Below, one piece after another: positions 1 through 8,729 of a DNA stretch of 32,420 nt; within the stretch, counting starts at the first letter, position 1, and every line of letters begins with the position of its first letter. This stretch comes from Prevotella sp. (lineage in GTDB: Bacteria; Bacteroidota; Bacteroidia; Bacteroidales; Bacteroidaceae), in assembly GCA_029054825.1 (NCBI GenBank), contig JAIDEM010000218.1:1-32420 (forward strand), written 5' to 3'. Under the pieces are notes generated by a model. It did not search any database. It had not been told where the DNA came from and was given only the letters and a program-made list of their open reading frames with translations. Both the position numbers and the translations under genes were made by a program.

Positions 1-113
1 ACAAATTATACAAAATAAGCATACGATGATTACCAATGACAAAATTACGGAAATTTTCTGTATTATCGACGATTTTTACAAGAAATTTGACGGGGAAATC
101 AAAAAAAATCCCG
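1..113 (+). mobile_element. Truncated 5' end of an IS982-like transposase gene (MITNDKITEIFCIIDDF..KFDGEIKKNPV)
   Basis: Near-identical to 32244-32352 at the other end of the window. The ORF starting at 26 reads MITNDKITEIFCIIDDFYKKFDGEIKKNPV and then switches abruptly into an IS30-like terminus at about 114. Family call is from memory of Bacteroidetes IS982 transposases. Confidence 0.65.
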
Positions 114-400
114 TGTATAGAGTCAACCAGCAAGTGCAACTTTGGTACAAAGTTACATATAATATTTGAAAAAGCCCTCATTAGGTGTTGAAAAAAATAG
201 TTTTTCCTTTGGTCTTCTGTTGATTTTGGCCTGGACGTCTTCGGTTTTTCCCGTCCGTGATGGCGCTGATGTCCGTTCCTTTGGGAATGTGTTTTATTAT
301 TATGGCTTGGACATTTGCGGAAAGGCTGTGGGCTGTTCATTCGCCGTTTTGAATCTACGGACGGATTGAAGATTGATAGCCCGCATAGCCATCTGCTGGT
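114..400 (-). pseudogene. IS30-family element terminus and decayed 3' end of its transposase
   Basis: TATAGAGTCAACCAGCAAGTGCAACTTTGGTACAAAGTTAC at 114 matches the terminus at 24650. The minus strand reads ..NVQAIIIKHIPKGTDISAITD.. then, after a frameshift, EDVQAKINRRPKEKLFFSTPNEGFFKYYM*, which resembles the IS30 transposase C-terminus (PKGTD..RPR..L.F.TP.E.F). Confidence 0.6.
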
Positions 401-614
401 GTCCTTCTCATTTGGAAAAACAACTTCAGATTATTTGTGCCTATTTCCATGCTGACGGATTTCATTATTCAATCGCAAAATTATTTTTTTTGCATTCTGT
501 ATCGTAATTTTACATCTACTTTCCGTAATTTTACATCTCTTTCTCGATTATTATATGTACCTTTGCAGGCAAATCGTACTTGCCGGTAGACCTGCATGTC
601 AAACTACAGAAATC

Positions 615-1346
615 ATGAAAAGATTGTTATCGTTATTGCTTATATTCTCTTGTATCGTCTCGGCGTTGGCTGGAGGCAAGCGTTTCCTGTTTATAGGCGA
701 CTCCATTACAGACGGTGGATGGGGCAGGAGTGGAGGGAGCATGGCTTCATCGGAGGAGCGCAATCATAAGGACTTGAACCATATCTACGGCCATAGCTTC
801 ATGATGCTCTGTGCTGCAAGGTGGCAGAGTGATTTCCCGGAAGAGGACACACAATTCTTCAATCGTGGCATATCAGGTAATACTCTGTGCGATATGTCTG
901 CACGCTGGGAGAAAGACGCATTGGGAGTGGATGCCGATGTCGTGACTGTACTCATTGGAACAAACGATGTCAGTATGTATCTGGAAGGTAAGGCCCCGCT
1001 TGATTTTGACCGCTGGGAGAAGGATTACCGTGGCTTGATAGCCGCTTTACGTGAGAGGAATCCACATGTTCAGATAATCCTATGCACCCCTTTTGTTGCC
1101 GATGCTGGGAAGATAGGGAGGGCTGAAGACTTTTCCAAGCGTAAGACGCTGATATCCCGGTGCTCTCAGGTGGTTCGCAAGATAGCGTCCGATACTGGTG
1201 CGGTCTTGCTTGATTATGAAGAGATGTTTGACACCTTGACCCGGAACAACCCGTCGTATTGGATATGGGATGGGATACATCCTACGGCGGCAGGGCATCA
1301 GCGGATGGCGGATATGTGGCTGGATAGATATTCTGCCATAAGGTAA
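615..1346 (+). CDS. Secreted SGNH/GDSL-family hydrolase (esterase)
   Basis: Signal peptide MKRLLSLLLIFSCIVSALAG; FIGDSITDG block I, GTND block III, DGIHPTAAGH block V. TACCTTTG (-7 type) upstream at 557-564. Confidence 0.88.
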   Translation: MKRLLSLLLIFSCIVSALAGGKRFLFIGDSITDGGWGRSGGSMASSEERNHKDLNHIYGHSFMMLCAARWQSDFPEEDTQFFNRGISGNTLCDMSARWEKDALGVDADVVTVLIGTNDVSMYLEGKAPLDFDRWEKDYRGLIAALRERNPHVQIILCTPFVADAGKIGRAEDFSKRKTLISRCSQVVRKIASDTGAVLLDYEEMFDTLTRNNPSYWIWDGIHPTAAGHQRMADMWLDRYSAIR

Positions 1347-1649
1347 TCAAACCGTCAATATTAATGTATAGGATAAAATGCAGCTGTTTTCTGAGATGCT
1401 TTATCCTGTACATTATTTTTTTGTAGACTTTTACTTGGGCTTCTCCCGGCCATTTTCACGCTCGGCAGAGCAAGTGGACATCCTCTGCCCTCGCTTAATC
1501 AAAAGGTTGCATTATCTTGCCGACATTCTGTCTGTAATGACATTTGGACTTGATGGAAAGATAATCTGGACTAAATGGAAAGGTTGTTTTGCCGAAAAAG
1601 AAATACCTTTGCATCGGAAAATTACAAACCGATTAAAGCAAAGACAATT

Positions 1650-2033
1650 ATGAGAAGCAAAATTTCCGATTACGATGCAGTGGTGGAAGCTGCAGGTAAG
1701 TTCACCCGTAGTGTTGCGGAAGGCAACAGCAAGTATGCAAAGGAACTGTTCGTTGACGATGCCTGCCTTTTCGGATTCCTGAACGGGACCTTCGAGCGTG
1801 GTAGCATAGAGCAGTTTTACAATAATGTAGACACTGTCGGGGCAGGCGCCGACTTCAAGACACGTGTAGATGTGCTTGAACTGGAAGAGACGCTTGCCGT
1901 TGTCCGGGTACTGGAAGAAGGATGGGGTGGCAGTATCGACTTCACCGATGTCCTGCTGTTGCTGAAAATCGACGGCGAATGGAAATGCGTGGCAAAGGCA
2001 TATAATCAGAATTCCAATACAATAAAGCGGTGA
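1650..2033 (+). CDS. NTF2-like / putative lumazine-binding-type protein, no signal peptide
   Basis: 127-aa ORF from internal ATG MRSKISDYDAVVEAAGKF...GEWKCVAKAYNQ; NTF2-like alpha+beta pattern ending in a GxWKxVxKxY motif. Confidence 0.7.
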   Translation: MRSKISDYDAVVEAAGKFTRSVAEGNSKYAKELFVDDACLFGFLNGTFERGSIEQFYNNVDTVGAGADFKTRVDVLELEETLAVVRVLEEGWGGSIDFTDVLLLLKIDGEWKCVAKAYNQNSNTIKR

Positions 2034-2044
2034 AGATAATGTCT

Positions 2045-2512
2045 ATGAAGAAACTGCTGGTCGCGGTCCTCTTGCTGTGCACTTTCATGGTTGCAGCAGA
2101 AGCGCAACCGGAATGTGCACAGCAGGGTACGGCATGCGATATGATGATGACGCAACATGCATCGAAAGTGGACGCTGTCTTACAGGCTGTGGAACTCTAT
2201 GCGGAGGCAGGGAGGCAGGCAAGCCGTGATATCGGGCGCGAGGCTTTTGCCGACGGGGCCACGATGTCGTGGGTTGAAAACGGAGCGATAACGACAGTTC
2301 CCATCTCCAGTCTTTACGATGTGCTGGAACAGACTGGTGTGGAGGAAGTGACTTATAAGGTTGAGGATGTAAGTATGGCGGGCAATGTGGCTTTTGTGCG
2401 CATCTCGTCATGGTTCAGCAAATTGGGAGCCTTTAACGACATGTTTACATTGGCCGAGGAAAACGGCAAATGGAAGATTGTAAGTAAGATTTACAGTATA
2501 AAGAAACCTTAA
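2045..2512 (+). CDS. Exported NTF2-like / lumazine-binding-type protein
   Basis: Signal peptide MKKLLVAVLLLCTFMVAAEAQ; C-terminal FTLAEENGKWKIVSKIYSI parallels the preceding gene. Confidence 0.68.
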   Translation: MKKLLVAVLLLCTFMVAAEAQPECAQQGTACDMMMTQHASKVDAVLQAVELYAEAGRQASRDIGREAFADGATMSWVENGAITTVPISSLYDVLEQTGVEEVTYKVEDVSMAGNVAFVRISSWFSKLGAFNDMFTLAEENGKWKIVSKIYSIKKP

Positions 2513-2519
2513 ATATTCG

Positions 2520-2560
2520 CCGGTCTGCAAAATAATATGTATTTTTGCAGACCGGTTTTT
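2520..2560 (+). terminator. Hairpin terminator with an embedded Bacteroidetes -7 promoter box
   Basis: CCGGTCTGCAAAA (2520-2532) and TTTTGCAGACCGG (2543-2555), perfect 13-bp dyad followed by TTTTT. TATTTTTG at 2540-2547. Confidence 0.75.
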
Positions 2561-2572
2561 CTGATTGTATAT

Positions 2573-3430
2573 ATGGCAAAGACAGCTAAATTCCCATCCT
2601 CGTTGATAAGCGGCGATTGCACGACATCGTCGCTTGTGCTTGACGGTGGGAGTATAATAGACCAGTGTATTGTGACAGCAGGCGAGAGGGGTACATTCTT
2701 TCTTGAGCAACATCTGCTCTATATCGTGCTTGGCGGTGCGGTTACGCTTACCTGCGGGAGACAGTCATGGACAGTAGGCAAGAACGAGATGATATTGTTG
2801 CGCAAGGCACATAGCGTGAGCTATGCGAAGCAGGGGGATTCCGAGACAGGACTTTTCGAGAGCCTGCTGTTTGCCATAACAGACGAATTACTGAAGGATT
2901 TCCTTACAACCCAGCATGTCACCGTCCTGCCGCAACGGGAAGAGCTCGGAGCGCAGGTTGCTCCCATGAGCGAGCGTCTTGTGGCCTATTGCTGGTCTCT
3001 GTCGCCGTATTTCAATGCTCCCGAGGCTACAAACCCGGGATTGCTGCGCTTGAAGGTCATGGAACTTCTGTATGATGTCATGGACTGCTCCAAGAACATC
3101 TTCAGGCAGATGCTCCAGCTGCGGCAACCTGTCAGGGCGGATGTGCATAGAGTTGTGGAGGATAATTATACATCGCCCATAACATTGGAAGAGCTGGCTT
3201 ACCTTTCAGGCAGGTCACTGTCAAGTTTCAAACGCGACTTCCATAGCATATACAATACGACACCGGCAAAGTGGATTCGTGAGAAACGTCTTCACAAGGC
3301 CATGCTCATGCTGCAGTCTTCACAGCTGTCTGTTGCCGATGTCGCCTATAGTCTGGGCTTTGAAAACCCTACCCATTTCAGCCGCATATTCAAACAGCAT
3401 TTCGGTGTGTCACCCTCAGCTGTAGTCTGA
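2573..3430 (+). CDS. AraC-family transcriptional regulator
   Basis: C-terminal double HTH: ITLEELAYLSGRSLSSFKRDFHSIYNTTPAKWIREKRLHKAMLMLQSSQLSVADVAYSLGFENPTHFSRIFKQHFGVSPSAV. Confidence 0.95.
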   Translation: MAKTAKFPSSLISGDCTTSSLVLDGGSIIDQCIVTAGERGTFFLEQHLLYIVLGGAVTLTCGRQSWTVGKNEMILLRKAHSVSYAKQGDSETGLFESLLFAITDELLKDFLTTQHVTVLPQREELGAQVAPMSERLVAYCWSLSPYFNAPEATNPGLLRLKVMELLYDVMDCSKNIFRQMLQLRQPVRADVHRVVEDNYTSPITLEELAYLSGRSLSSFKRDFHSIYNTTPAKWIREKRLHKAMLMLQSSQLSVADVAYSLGFENPTHFSRIFKQHFGVSPSAVV

Positions 3431-3579
3431 CAGGCGACGGGCGCGGAAACCTGCCGGGAAAGTGGCGGAAGTTCTGTATCTTTGTTGTTCACCTGCTTAT
3501 TCTCACTGATATTCTATTTCCTTGCGCCATAGCATAACTGTCTTGGGTGTTTATTGCTTGCCCTGCACATGGGAATATG

Positions 3580-3659
3580 AAGGGTAACCTTTCGTGCAGC
3601 GAAAGGTTACCCTTGACATGATAAAAGGTCACCTTTCACCACACGAAAGGTGACCTTTT
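3580..3659. repeat. REP-like pair of perfect hairpins built from AAAGGTNACCTTT half-sites
   Basis: AAGGGTAACCTTTCG/CGAAAGGTTACCCTT (3580-3594/3600-3614) and AAAAGGTCACCTTTC/GAAAGGTGACCTTTT (3623-3637/3645-3659). Confidence 0.85.
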
Positions 3660-3743
3660 GTATACGTATGTGTAAGTGCGTGGTTTTCAGTATAGAAGGA
3701 TGTCGTGGAACTGTGCCGTAACCTGTGCGAAGATGCGCCGGCC

Positions 3744-5258
3744 CTATGTGAGCGAGAGGAACGCCTTGGGCAGAGCCTCTATGATGTCTGTTGCCACGAG
3801 GCTCTCGTAGCCCTTTTCCTTTGCGGCGATGTCGCCGGCGAGGCCGTGGAGATACATGCCCATGACGGCGGCTTCAGCCTGTGTGTATCCGCGCGCCATG
3901 AGGCCTGCGATGATGCCTGTCAGGACATCGCCGCTGCCGGCGGTGGCCATGCCGCTGTTGCCTGTGGTATTGAATATCACGGAGCCGTCGGGCTGGCAGA
4001 GCATGGAGTAGTGGCCTTTCAGGAGGATGTATGCCTGCAGGCGCTGTGCCATCTCACGCGCTTTGGCGAAGCGTTCGTAGTCGCTGTTGTTGTCTGCGCC
4101 GTCCAGACGGTCGAACTCCTTAGGGTGGGGCGTGAGCACCACACCCTGCGGCAACTGCTGCAGCCACGCCTTGCGGCTGCCGAGGATGTTCAGGGCGTCG
4201 GCATCGAGCACCATTGGCGTGCTGGCGCGTTTTATCTGCGATATGAGTGCCACGGCAGTAGTGTCGCGCTGGCCTATGCCGGAACCTATCGCCATGGCGT
4301 TGTAGCCGGTGGTATCGACCGGTTCGGAGAAGCAGTACTCGTCCTTGTCTATATGCACTATCGCCTCCGGGACGGATATCTGCATGATGTCGTAGTTGCG
4401 GTCAGGGATATGCGCCGTCACTTTCCCCACGCCGGAGCGCAGGCACGCCTTCACGGCAAGCACAGCCGCGCCTGCCATGCCGTAGGAGCCGGCGATGACG
4501 AGGGCGTGGCCCATGGTGCCCTTGTGTGCGAAATCGTGGCGTTTTCTTATCAGCGGCAGGAGGTTTCCGCGCTCCAGGACGGTGAACGGCGAGTAGGTCT
4601 TCTCCATCCACTCCTCAGAGAGCCCGATGTCGAGTACCTCCGTCTCTCCGAGAAACTGCTGGCAGTCGGCGAGATACATGCACAGCTTCTTCGTCTGGAG
4701 CGTCAGCGTGAGGCTGGCGCGGATGATGTTCGAGCGGATGTTGTATGTATTGTCCTCTGCCATAAGTCCAGAGGGGAGGTCGATGCTCACCACCGTGCTT
4801 CCGGAATTGTTGATGTAGTTGACCAGCGATGCGAAGCCTCCGCCGAGCGGTTTGTTGAGTCCTGACCCGAAAAGTCCGTCGATGACGAGAGTCTCCTCCG
4901 TGAGAGCCGGCGGGTCAAACTCGTCCTTTACCTCCTGAAACTGCTTCAGGTGTTTGGAGTCCTGCAGTCTTGTCTTGTTTGTGTGACAGTCTTCGCTGAG
5001 GCTGTCCTTTATGTTGAAGAGATATGCCGTGACGCTGTACTGTCTCTCTGCCAGCATCCTTGCCACGGCAAGGGCATCGCCGCCGTTGTTTCCCGGTCCG
5101 GCAAAGACGGTGACGGGAGTCTCGCGTCCCCATCGTCTTGTGATGGCCAGCGTCAGAGCCTTGGCGGCACGCTCCATGAGGTCTATGGATGATATGGGTT
5201 CATGCTCTATGGTGTAGGCATCCAGTTCATGTATCTGCTTGCTTGTAAATATCTTCAT
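3744..5258 (-). CDS. nnr: Bifunctional NAD(P)H-hydrate epimerase / ADP-dependent NAD(P)H-hydrate dehydratase
   Basis: N-terminal YjeF_N (VFAGPGNNGGDALAVARML, IDGLFGSGLNKPL) and C-terminal carbohydrate-kinase-like domain (HKGTMGHALVIAGS, LTPHPKEFDRL, NTTGNSGMATAGSGDVLTGIIAGLMA). Confidence 0.95.
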   Translation of the reverse strand: MKIFTSKQIHELDAYTIEHEPISSIDLMERAAKALTLAITRRWGRETPVTVFAGPGNNGGDALAVARMLAERQYSVTAYLFNIKDSLSEDCHTNKTRLQDSKHLKQFQEVKDEFDPPALTEETLVIDGLFGSGLNKPLGGGFASLVNYINNSGSTVVSIDLPSGLMAEDNTYNIRSNIIRASLTLTLQTKKLCMYLADCQQFLGETEVLDIGLSEEWMEKTYSPFTVLERGNLLPLIRKRHDFAHKGTMGHALVIAGSYGMAGAAVLAVKACLRSGVGKVTAHIPDRNYDIMQISVPEAIVHIDKDEYCFSEPVDTTGYNAMAIGSGIGQRDTTAVALISQIKRASTPMVLDADALNILGSRKAWLQQLPQGVVLTPHPKEFDRLDGADNNSDYERFAKAREMAQRLQAYILLKGHYSMLCQPDGSVIFNTTGNSGMATAGSGDVLTGIIAGLMARGYTQAEAAVMGMYLHGLAGDIAAKEKGYESLVATDIIEALPKAFLSLT

Positions 5259-5395
5259 GATTTAGTCAAAATATGTCTTCATACTGTGCAAAAATACAAA
5301 ATTAATGTAAATAATCTGTCCTGTTTGCCGTTTTTTTATTAATTTTGTAGCAAATTTTGATTTTGCAACATTAGAAATATACTCGACAGAGACTG

Positions 5396-5932
5396 ATGAA
5401 GGAAATAAAACTGAAGGACAAATCTTTCCGCCTCTCGTTGCCGGAGGCAGACATCCTTGCACGCATCCGTGAGGTTGCGCATGAGATAAATAAGGACTAT
5501 GAGGGCAAGACCCCGCTGTTTCTTGCCGTGCTCAACGGCTCGTTCATGTTTGCCAGCGACCTCATGAAGGAGATTTCGGTAGACAGCGAGATAAGTTTCG
5601 TGAAGCTGGCGTCCTATCAGGGTACCATGTCGACAGGCAAGGTCCATGAGGTGATAGGCATCAACGAAGACCTCCATGGCCGCGACATAGTCATTGTGGA
5701 GGATATTGTGGAGTCGGGCAAGACTATGGTGCAGATGATGGACTCGCTCGCCAACAGGCATCCGGCATCGGTAAGGATATGCACGCTGTTTTTCAAGCCG
5801 TCGAAACTGACGGAGGACGTGAAGGTAGACTACTGCGCATTCGAGATACCCGATGACTTCATCGTCGGCTACGGGCTTGACTACGACCAGAGGGGCAGGA
5901 ACCTCAGGGATATATATACCATCGTGGAATGA
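5396..5932 (+). CDS. hpt: Hypoxanthine phosphoribosyltransferase
   Basis: LAVLNGSFMFASDLMKEI, VIVEDIVESGKTM PRPP motif, typical length 178 aa. Confidence 0.95.
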   Translation: MKEIKLKDKSFRLSLPEADILARIREVAHEINKDYEGKTPLFLAVLNGSFMFASDLMKEISVDSEISFVKLASYQGTMSTGKVHEVIGINEDLHGRDIVIVEDIVESGKTMVQMMDSLANRHPASVRICTLFFKPSKLTEDVKVDYCAFEIPDDFIVGYGLDYDQRGRNLRDIYTIVE

Positions 5933-6030
5933 TATGTTGACAGGCCGTGAAGGTCTGGAGAAAAATAGGATAATGACAGGTCGGACATGTCTCTCGCGGC
6001 ATTCCGGCATGTAAAAAAACAAGGTAAAAG

Positions 6031-6603
6031 ATGAAAAATATAGTGATTTTCGGTGCTCCGGGTTCAGGCAAGGGCACACAGAGTGACAAGATTATCGAGG
6101 AATTTGGCGTGGAGCATATCTCCACAGGTGATGTGCTCAGGGCTGAGATAAAGGCTGGCACAGAGCTTGGCAAGACCGCTGCGGAATATATCAATGACGG
6201 CAAACTTGTGCCAGACTCTCTCATCATAGATATCCTCGCGTCGGTGCTCGACGGCAAGGGCAAGGACATCAAGGGCGTAATCTTCGACGGCTTCCCACGC
6301 ACTATAGCCCAGGCGGAGGCGCTTGACGTGATGCTCAAGGAGCGTGGCACAGAGGTCTCCACTGTAATAGGACTGGAGGTTGACGATGCCGAACTGATAG
6401 CGCGCATCATATCACGCGGCAAGACCAGCGGACGTGCCGATGACAACGAGGAGACAGCCAGGAAACGTCTGGAGACATACTACGCCCAGACCCTCCCGCT
6501 GAAGGATTTCTACATCAAGCAGGGCAAGTATGCCAAGATAAACGGTGTAGGTTCGATTGATGACATCTATGCGGAGATAAGCAAGGCCATCAAGGCTTGC
6601 TGA
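6031..6603 (+). CDS. adk: Adenylate kinase
   Basis: GAPGSGKGTQSDKI P-loop, STGDVLRAEI, FDGFPRTIAQAEAL. Confidence 0.97.
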   Translation: MKNIVIFGAPGSGKGTQSDKIIEEFGVEHISTGDVLRAEIKAGTELGKTAAEYINDGKLVPDSLIIDILASVLDGKGKDIKGVIFDGFPRTIAQAEALDVMLKERGTEVSTVIGLEVDDAELIARIISRGKTSGRADDNEETARKRLETYYAQTLPLKDFYIKQGKYAKINGVGSIDDIYAEISKAIKAC

Positions 6604-6657
6604 ACTGTGAAGCCTACATTTTCTCTTAATAAAGGACTATACATATTATAATAATAT

Positions 6658-7851
6658 ATGGAATCGAACTTCGTTGACTATGTCAAGATACAGTGCCGCT
6701 CGGGAAAGGGCGGACGTGGCTCTATGCACCTGCGCCACGTAAAGTACAATCCCAACGGCGGTCCTGACGGAGGCGACGGAGGAAATGGCGGCAGCATCAT
6801 ACTGCGCGGTAACCATAACTACTGGACTCTGCTCCACCTGAAGTATCAGCGCCACTTCTTTGCCGAGCACGGAGGCAACGGCGGCCGCGACAAATGTCAC
6901 GGTACCAATGGCAAGAGCATCTACATTGATGTCCCTTGCGGCACCGTTGTCTACGATGCCGAGACAGGAAAGTTTGTCTGTGACGTCATGTATGACGGAC
7001 AGGAGGTCGTGCTCCTGAAAGGCGGTCGTGGCGGACTGGGCAATTTCCAGTTCCGTTCCGCCACCAATCAGGCACCGCGCTACGCCCAGCCTGGTGAACC
7101 TATGCAGGAGATGACCATAATCATGGAGCTGAAGCTCCTTGCCGATGTGGGACTGGTAGGTCTGCCGAACGCAGGCAAGTCGACACTGCTCTCTGCCGTG
7201 TCGTCGGCACGCCCGAAGATAGCCAATTATCCGTTTACCACCCTTGAACCTTCCCTCGGCATTGTCTCTTACCGCGACCATCAGTCGTTTGTCATGGCAG
7301 ACATCCCGGGAATCATCGAGGGAGCATCGGAAGGCAAGGGACTCGGACTGCGTTTCCTGCGCCATATCGAGCGCAACTCCCTCCTGCTGTTCATGGTTCC
7401 GGGAGATACGGAGGACATAAAGAAGGAGTATGAACTGCTTCTCAATGAGCTCCGCAATTTCAATCCGGAGATGCTCGACAAGCACCGCGTGCTTGCCGTG
7501 ACCAAGTGTGACCTCCTTGACGACGAACTTTGCGACATGCTCCGTGAAGAACTCGCCACGGCTCTCTCCTCCGATGGTGAGGAGGTGAAGATCGTCTTCA
7601 TATCTTCCGTGACAGGAAAGGGCATCGACGAACTGAAGGATATCCTTTGGGCAGAACTCAACTCTGAGAGCAACAAGCTCCTTGACATCACGAAGGACGA
7701 CACTCTTGTACACCGCGACAAGGATATGTCGCGCTTCAAGCAGGAGATGCTCGCCGAGGGTGAGGACGATGTCATCTTCATCGAGGAGGAAGAAGATGGC
7801 GATGAATTTGATATAGAGGAACTTGACGACTACGAGATAGAGGATGTCTAA
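6658..7851 (+). CDS. obgE: GTPase ObgE/CgtA
   Basis: Glycine-rich Obg fold, [32 protein letters not shown], acidic C-terminus. Confidence 0.97.
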   Translation: MESNFVDYVKIQCRSGKGGRGSMHLRHVKYNPNGGPDGGDGGNGGSIILRGNHNYWTLLHLKYQRHFFAEHGGNGGRDKCHGTNGKSIYIDVPCGTVVYDAETGKFVCDVMYDGQEVVLLKGGRGGLGNFQFRSATNQAPRYAQPGEPMQEMTIIMELKLLADVGLVGLPNAGKSTLLSAVSSARPKIANYPFTTLEPSLGIVSYRDHQSFVMADIPGIIEGASEGKGLGLRFLRHIERNSLLLFMVPGDTEDIKKEYELLLNELRNFNPEMLDKHRVLAVTKCDLLDDELCDMLREELATALSSDGEEVKIVFISSVTGKGIDELKDILWAELNSESNKLLDITKDDTLVHRDKDMSRFKQEMLAEGEDDVIFIEEEEDGDEFDIEELDDYEIEDV

Positions 7852-7881
7852 TAGACTACCCTATAGGAAAAGACAACAAGA

Positions 7882-8574
7882 ATGATAACATACAGACTCT
7901 CTGACAAGGCAACCGCTTTCACCACGACACGCATCTGCGGCCGTGACAAGGATCTGCTGTGCCCTGCACTCGGTGTGCCGTCAGAGCGTTTCGCGCGTCC
8001 TCATCAGGTTCATGGTATCGTCGTGCGGCAGATTGCGGAGGAATTTTTCTCTCTTCCAGAGAATATCCGCAAGATGCTCCTTGACGGAGTGGACGCTGTA
8101 ATATATGACGTGAAGGACGCATGTATAGGTGTCTCCACTGCAGACTGCATCCCTGTGCTCTGCTATGACCCGGAACATCATTGCGCGGCGGCTATCCATG
8201 CTGGCTGGCGCGGTACGGCGGCACGTGTCGTGGTGACGGCAGTGGAGCAGATGAGGCTTGCTTTCGGCACTGAGCCTGAGCGTCTTCGCTGTGCCATAGG
8301 GCCTGGCATCTCAATGGAATCCTTTGAGGTGGGCGATGAAGTCTATGACGCTTTCCTCAAGGCAGGCTTCCCTATGGAGGAGATGTCTGTGAGGAAGGAT
8401 AAATGGCATATTGACATAAAGGAATGCAACAGGAGACAGCTCATGTCTCTTGGTGTGCTTCCCGAGAATATAGAGGTGTCGCCAATAGACACCATGACCG
8501 ACGACCGCTTTTTCAGTGCGCGTCGCGACGGTGCTGCAACGGGCAGGATGCTTTCGGGCATCGTGCTGCGTTGA
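7882..8574 (+). CDS. pgeF: Peptidoglycan editing factor PgeF / YfiH laccase-domain protein
   Basis: HQVHG, TADCIPVLCYDP, AAIHAGWRGTAARV, AIGPGIS motifs. Confidence 0.93.
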   Translation: MITYRLSDKATAFTTTRICGRDKDLLCPALGVPSERFARPHQVHGIVVRQIAEEFFSLPENIRKMLLDGVDAVIYDVKDACIGVSTADCIPVLCYDPEHHCAAAIHAGWRGTAARVVVTAVEQMRLAFGTEPERLRCAIGPGISMESFEVGDEVYDAFLKAGFPMEEMSVRKDKWHIDIKECNRRQLMSLGVLPENIEVSPIDTMTDDRFFSARRDGAATGRMLSGIVLR

Positions 8575-8729
8575 TGAACATAATCTGCGTCCGGACCTGC
8601 ATTTCCAAGCAGTGCCTTACGGCGTTTTTACCTTATCTGATTATTTGTCCGGATACTTTCTGACCGGACTGCATAATGCTTTTACACGACGGATATACCG
8701 TCTCTCCTTACGAAAACGAACTATAGACT

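Noticed and set aside
166-369. 67-aa + strand ORF MKKPSLGVEKNSF...
   Set aside because: Antisense to the decayed IS30-like transposase C-terminus and best explained as non-coding.
1465-1495. GGCAGAG...CTCTGCC inverted repeat upstream of the NTF2-like gene as a regulatory operator
   Set aside because: Only 7-8 bp, single occurrence; insufficient evidence.
3705-4865. 386-aa + strand ORF opposite nnr
   Set aside because: Antisense shadow of a well-supported enzyme; composition is His/Val/Ala-rich with no family motifs.
6646-7713. 355-aa minus-strand ORF opposite obgE
   Set aside because: Fully overlaps obgE and looks like a codon-usage shadow.
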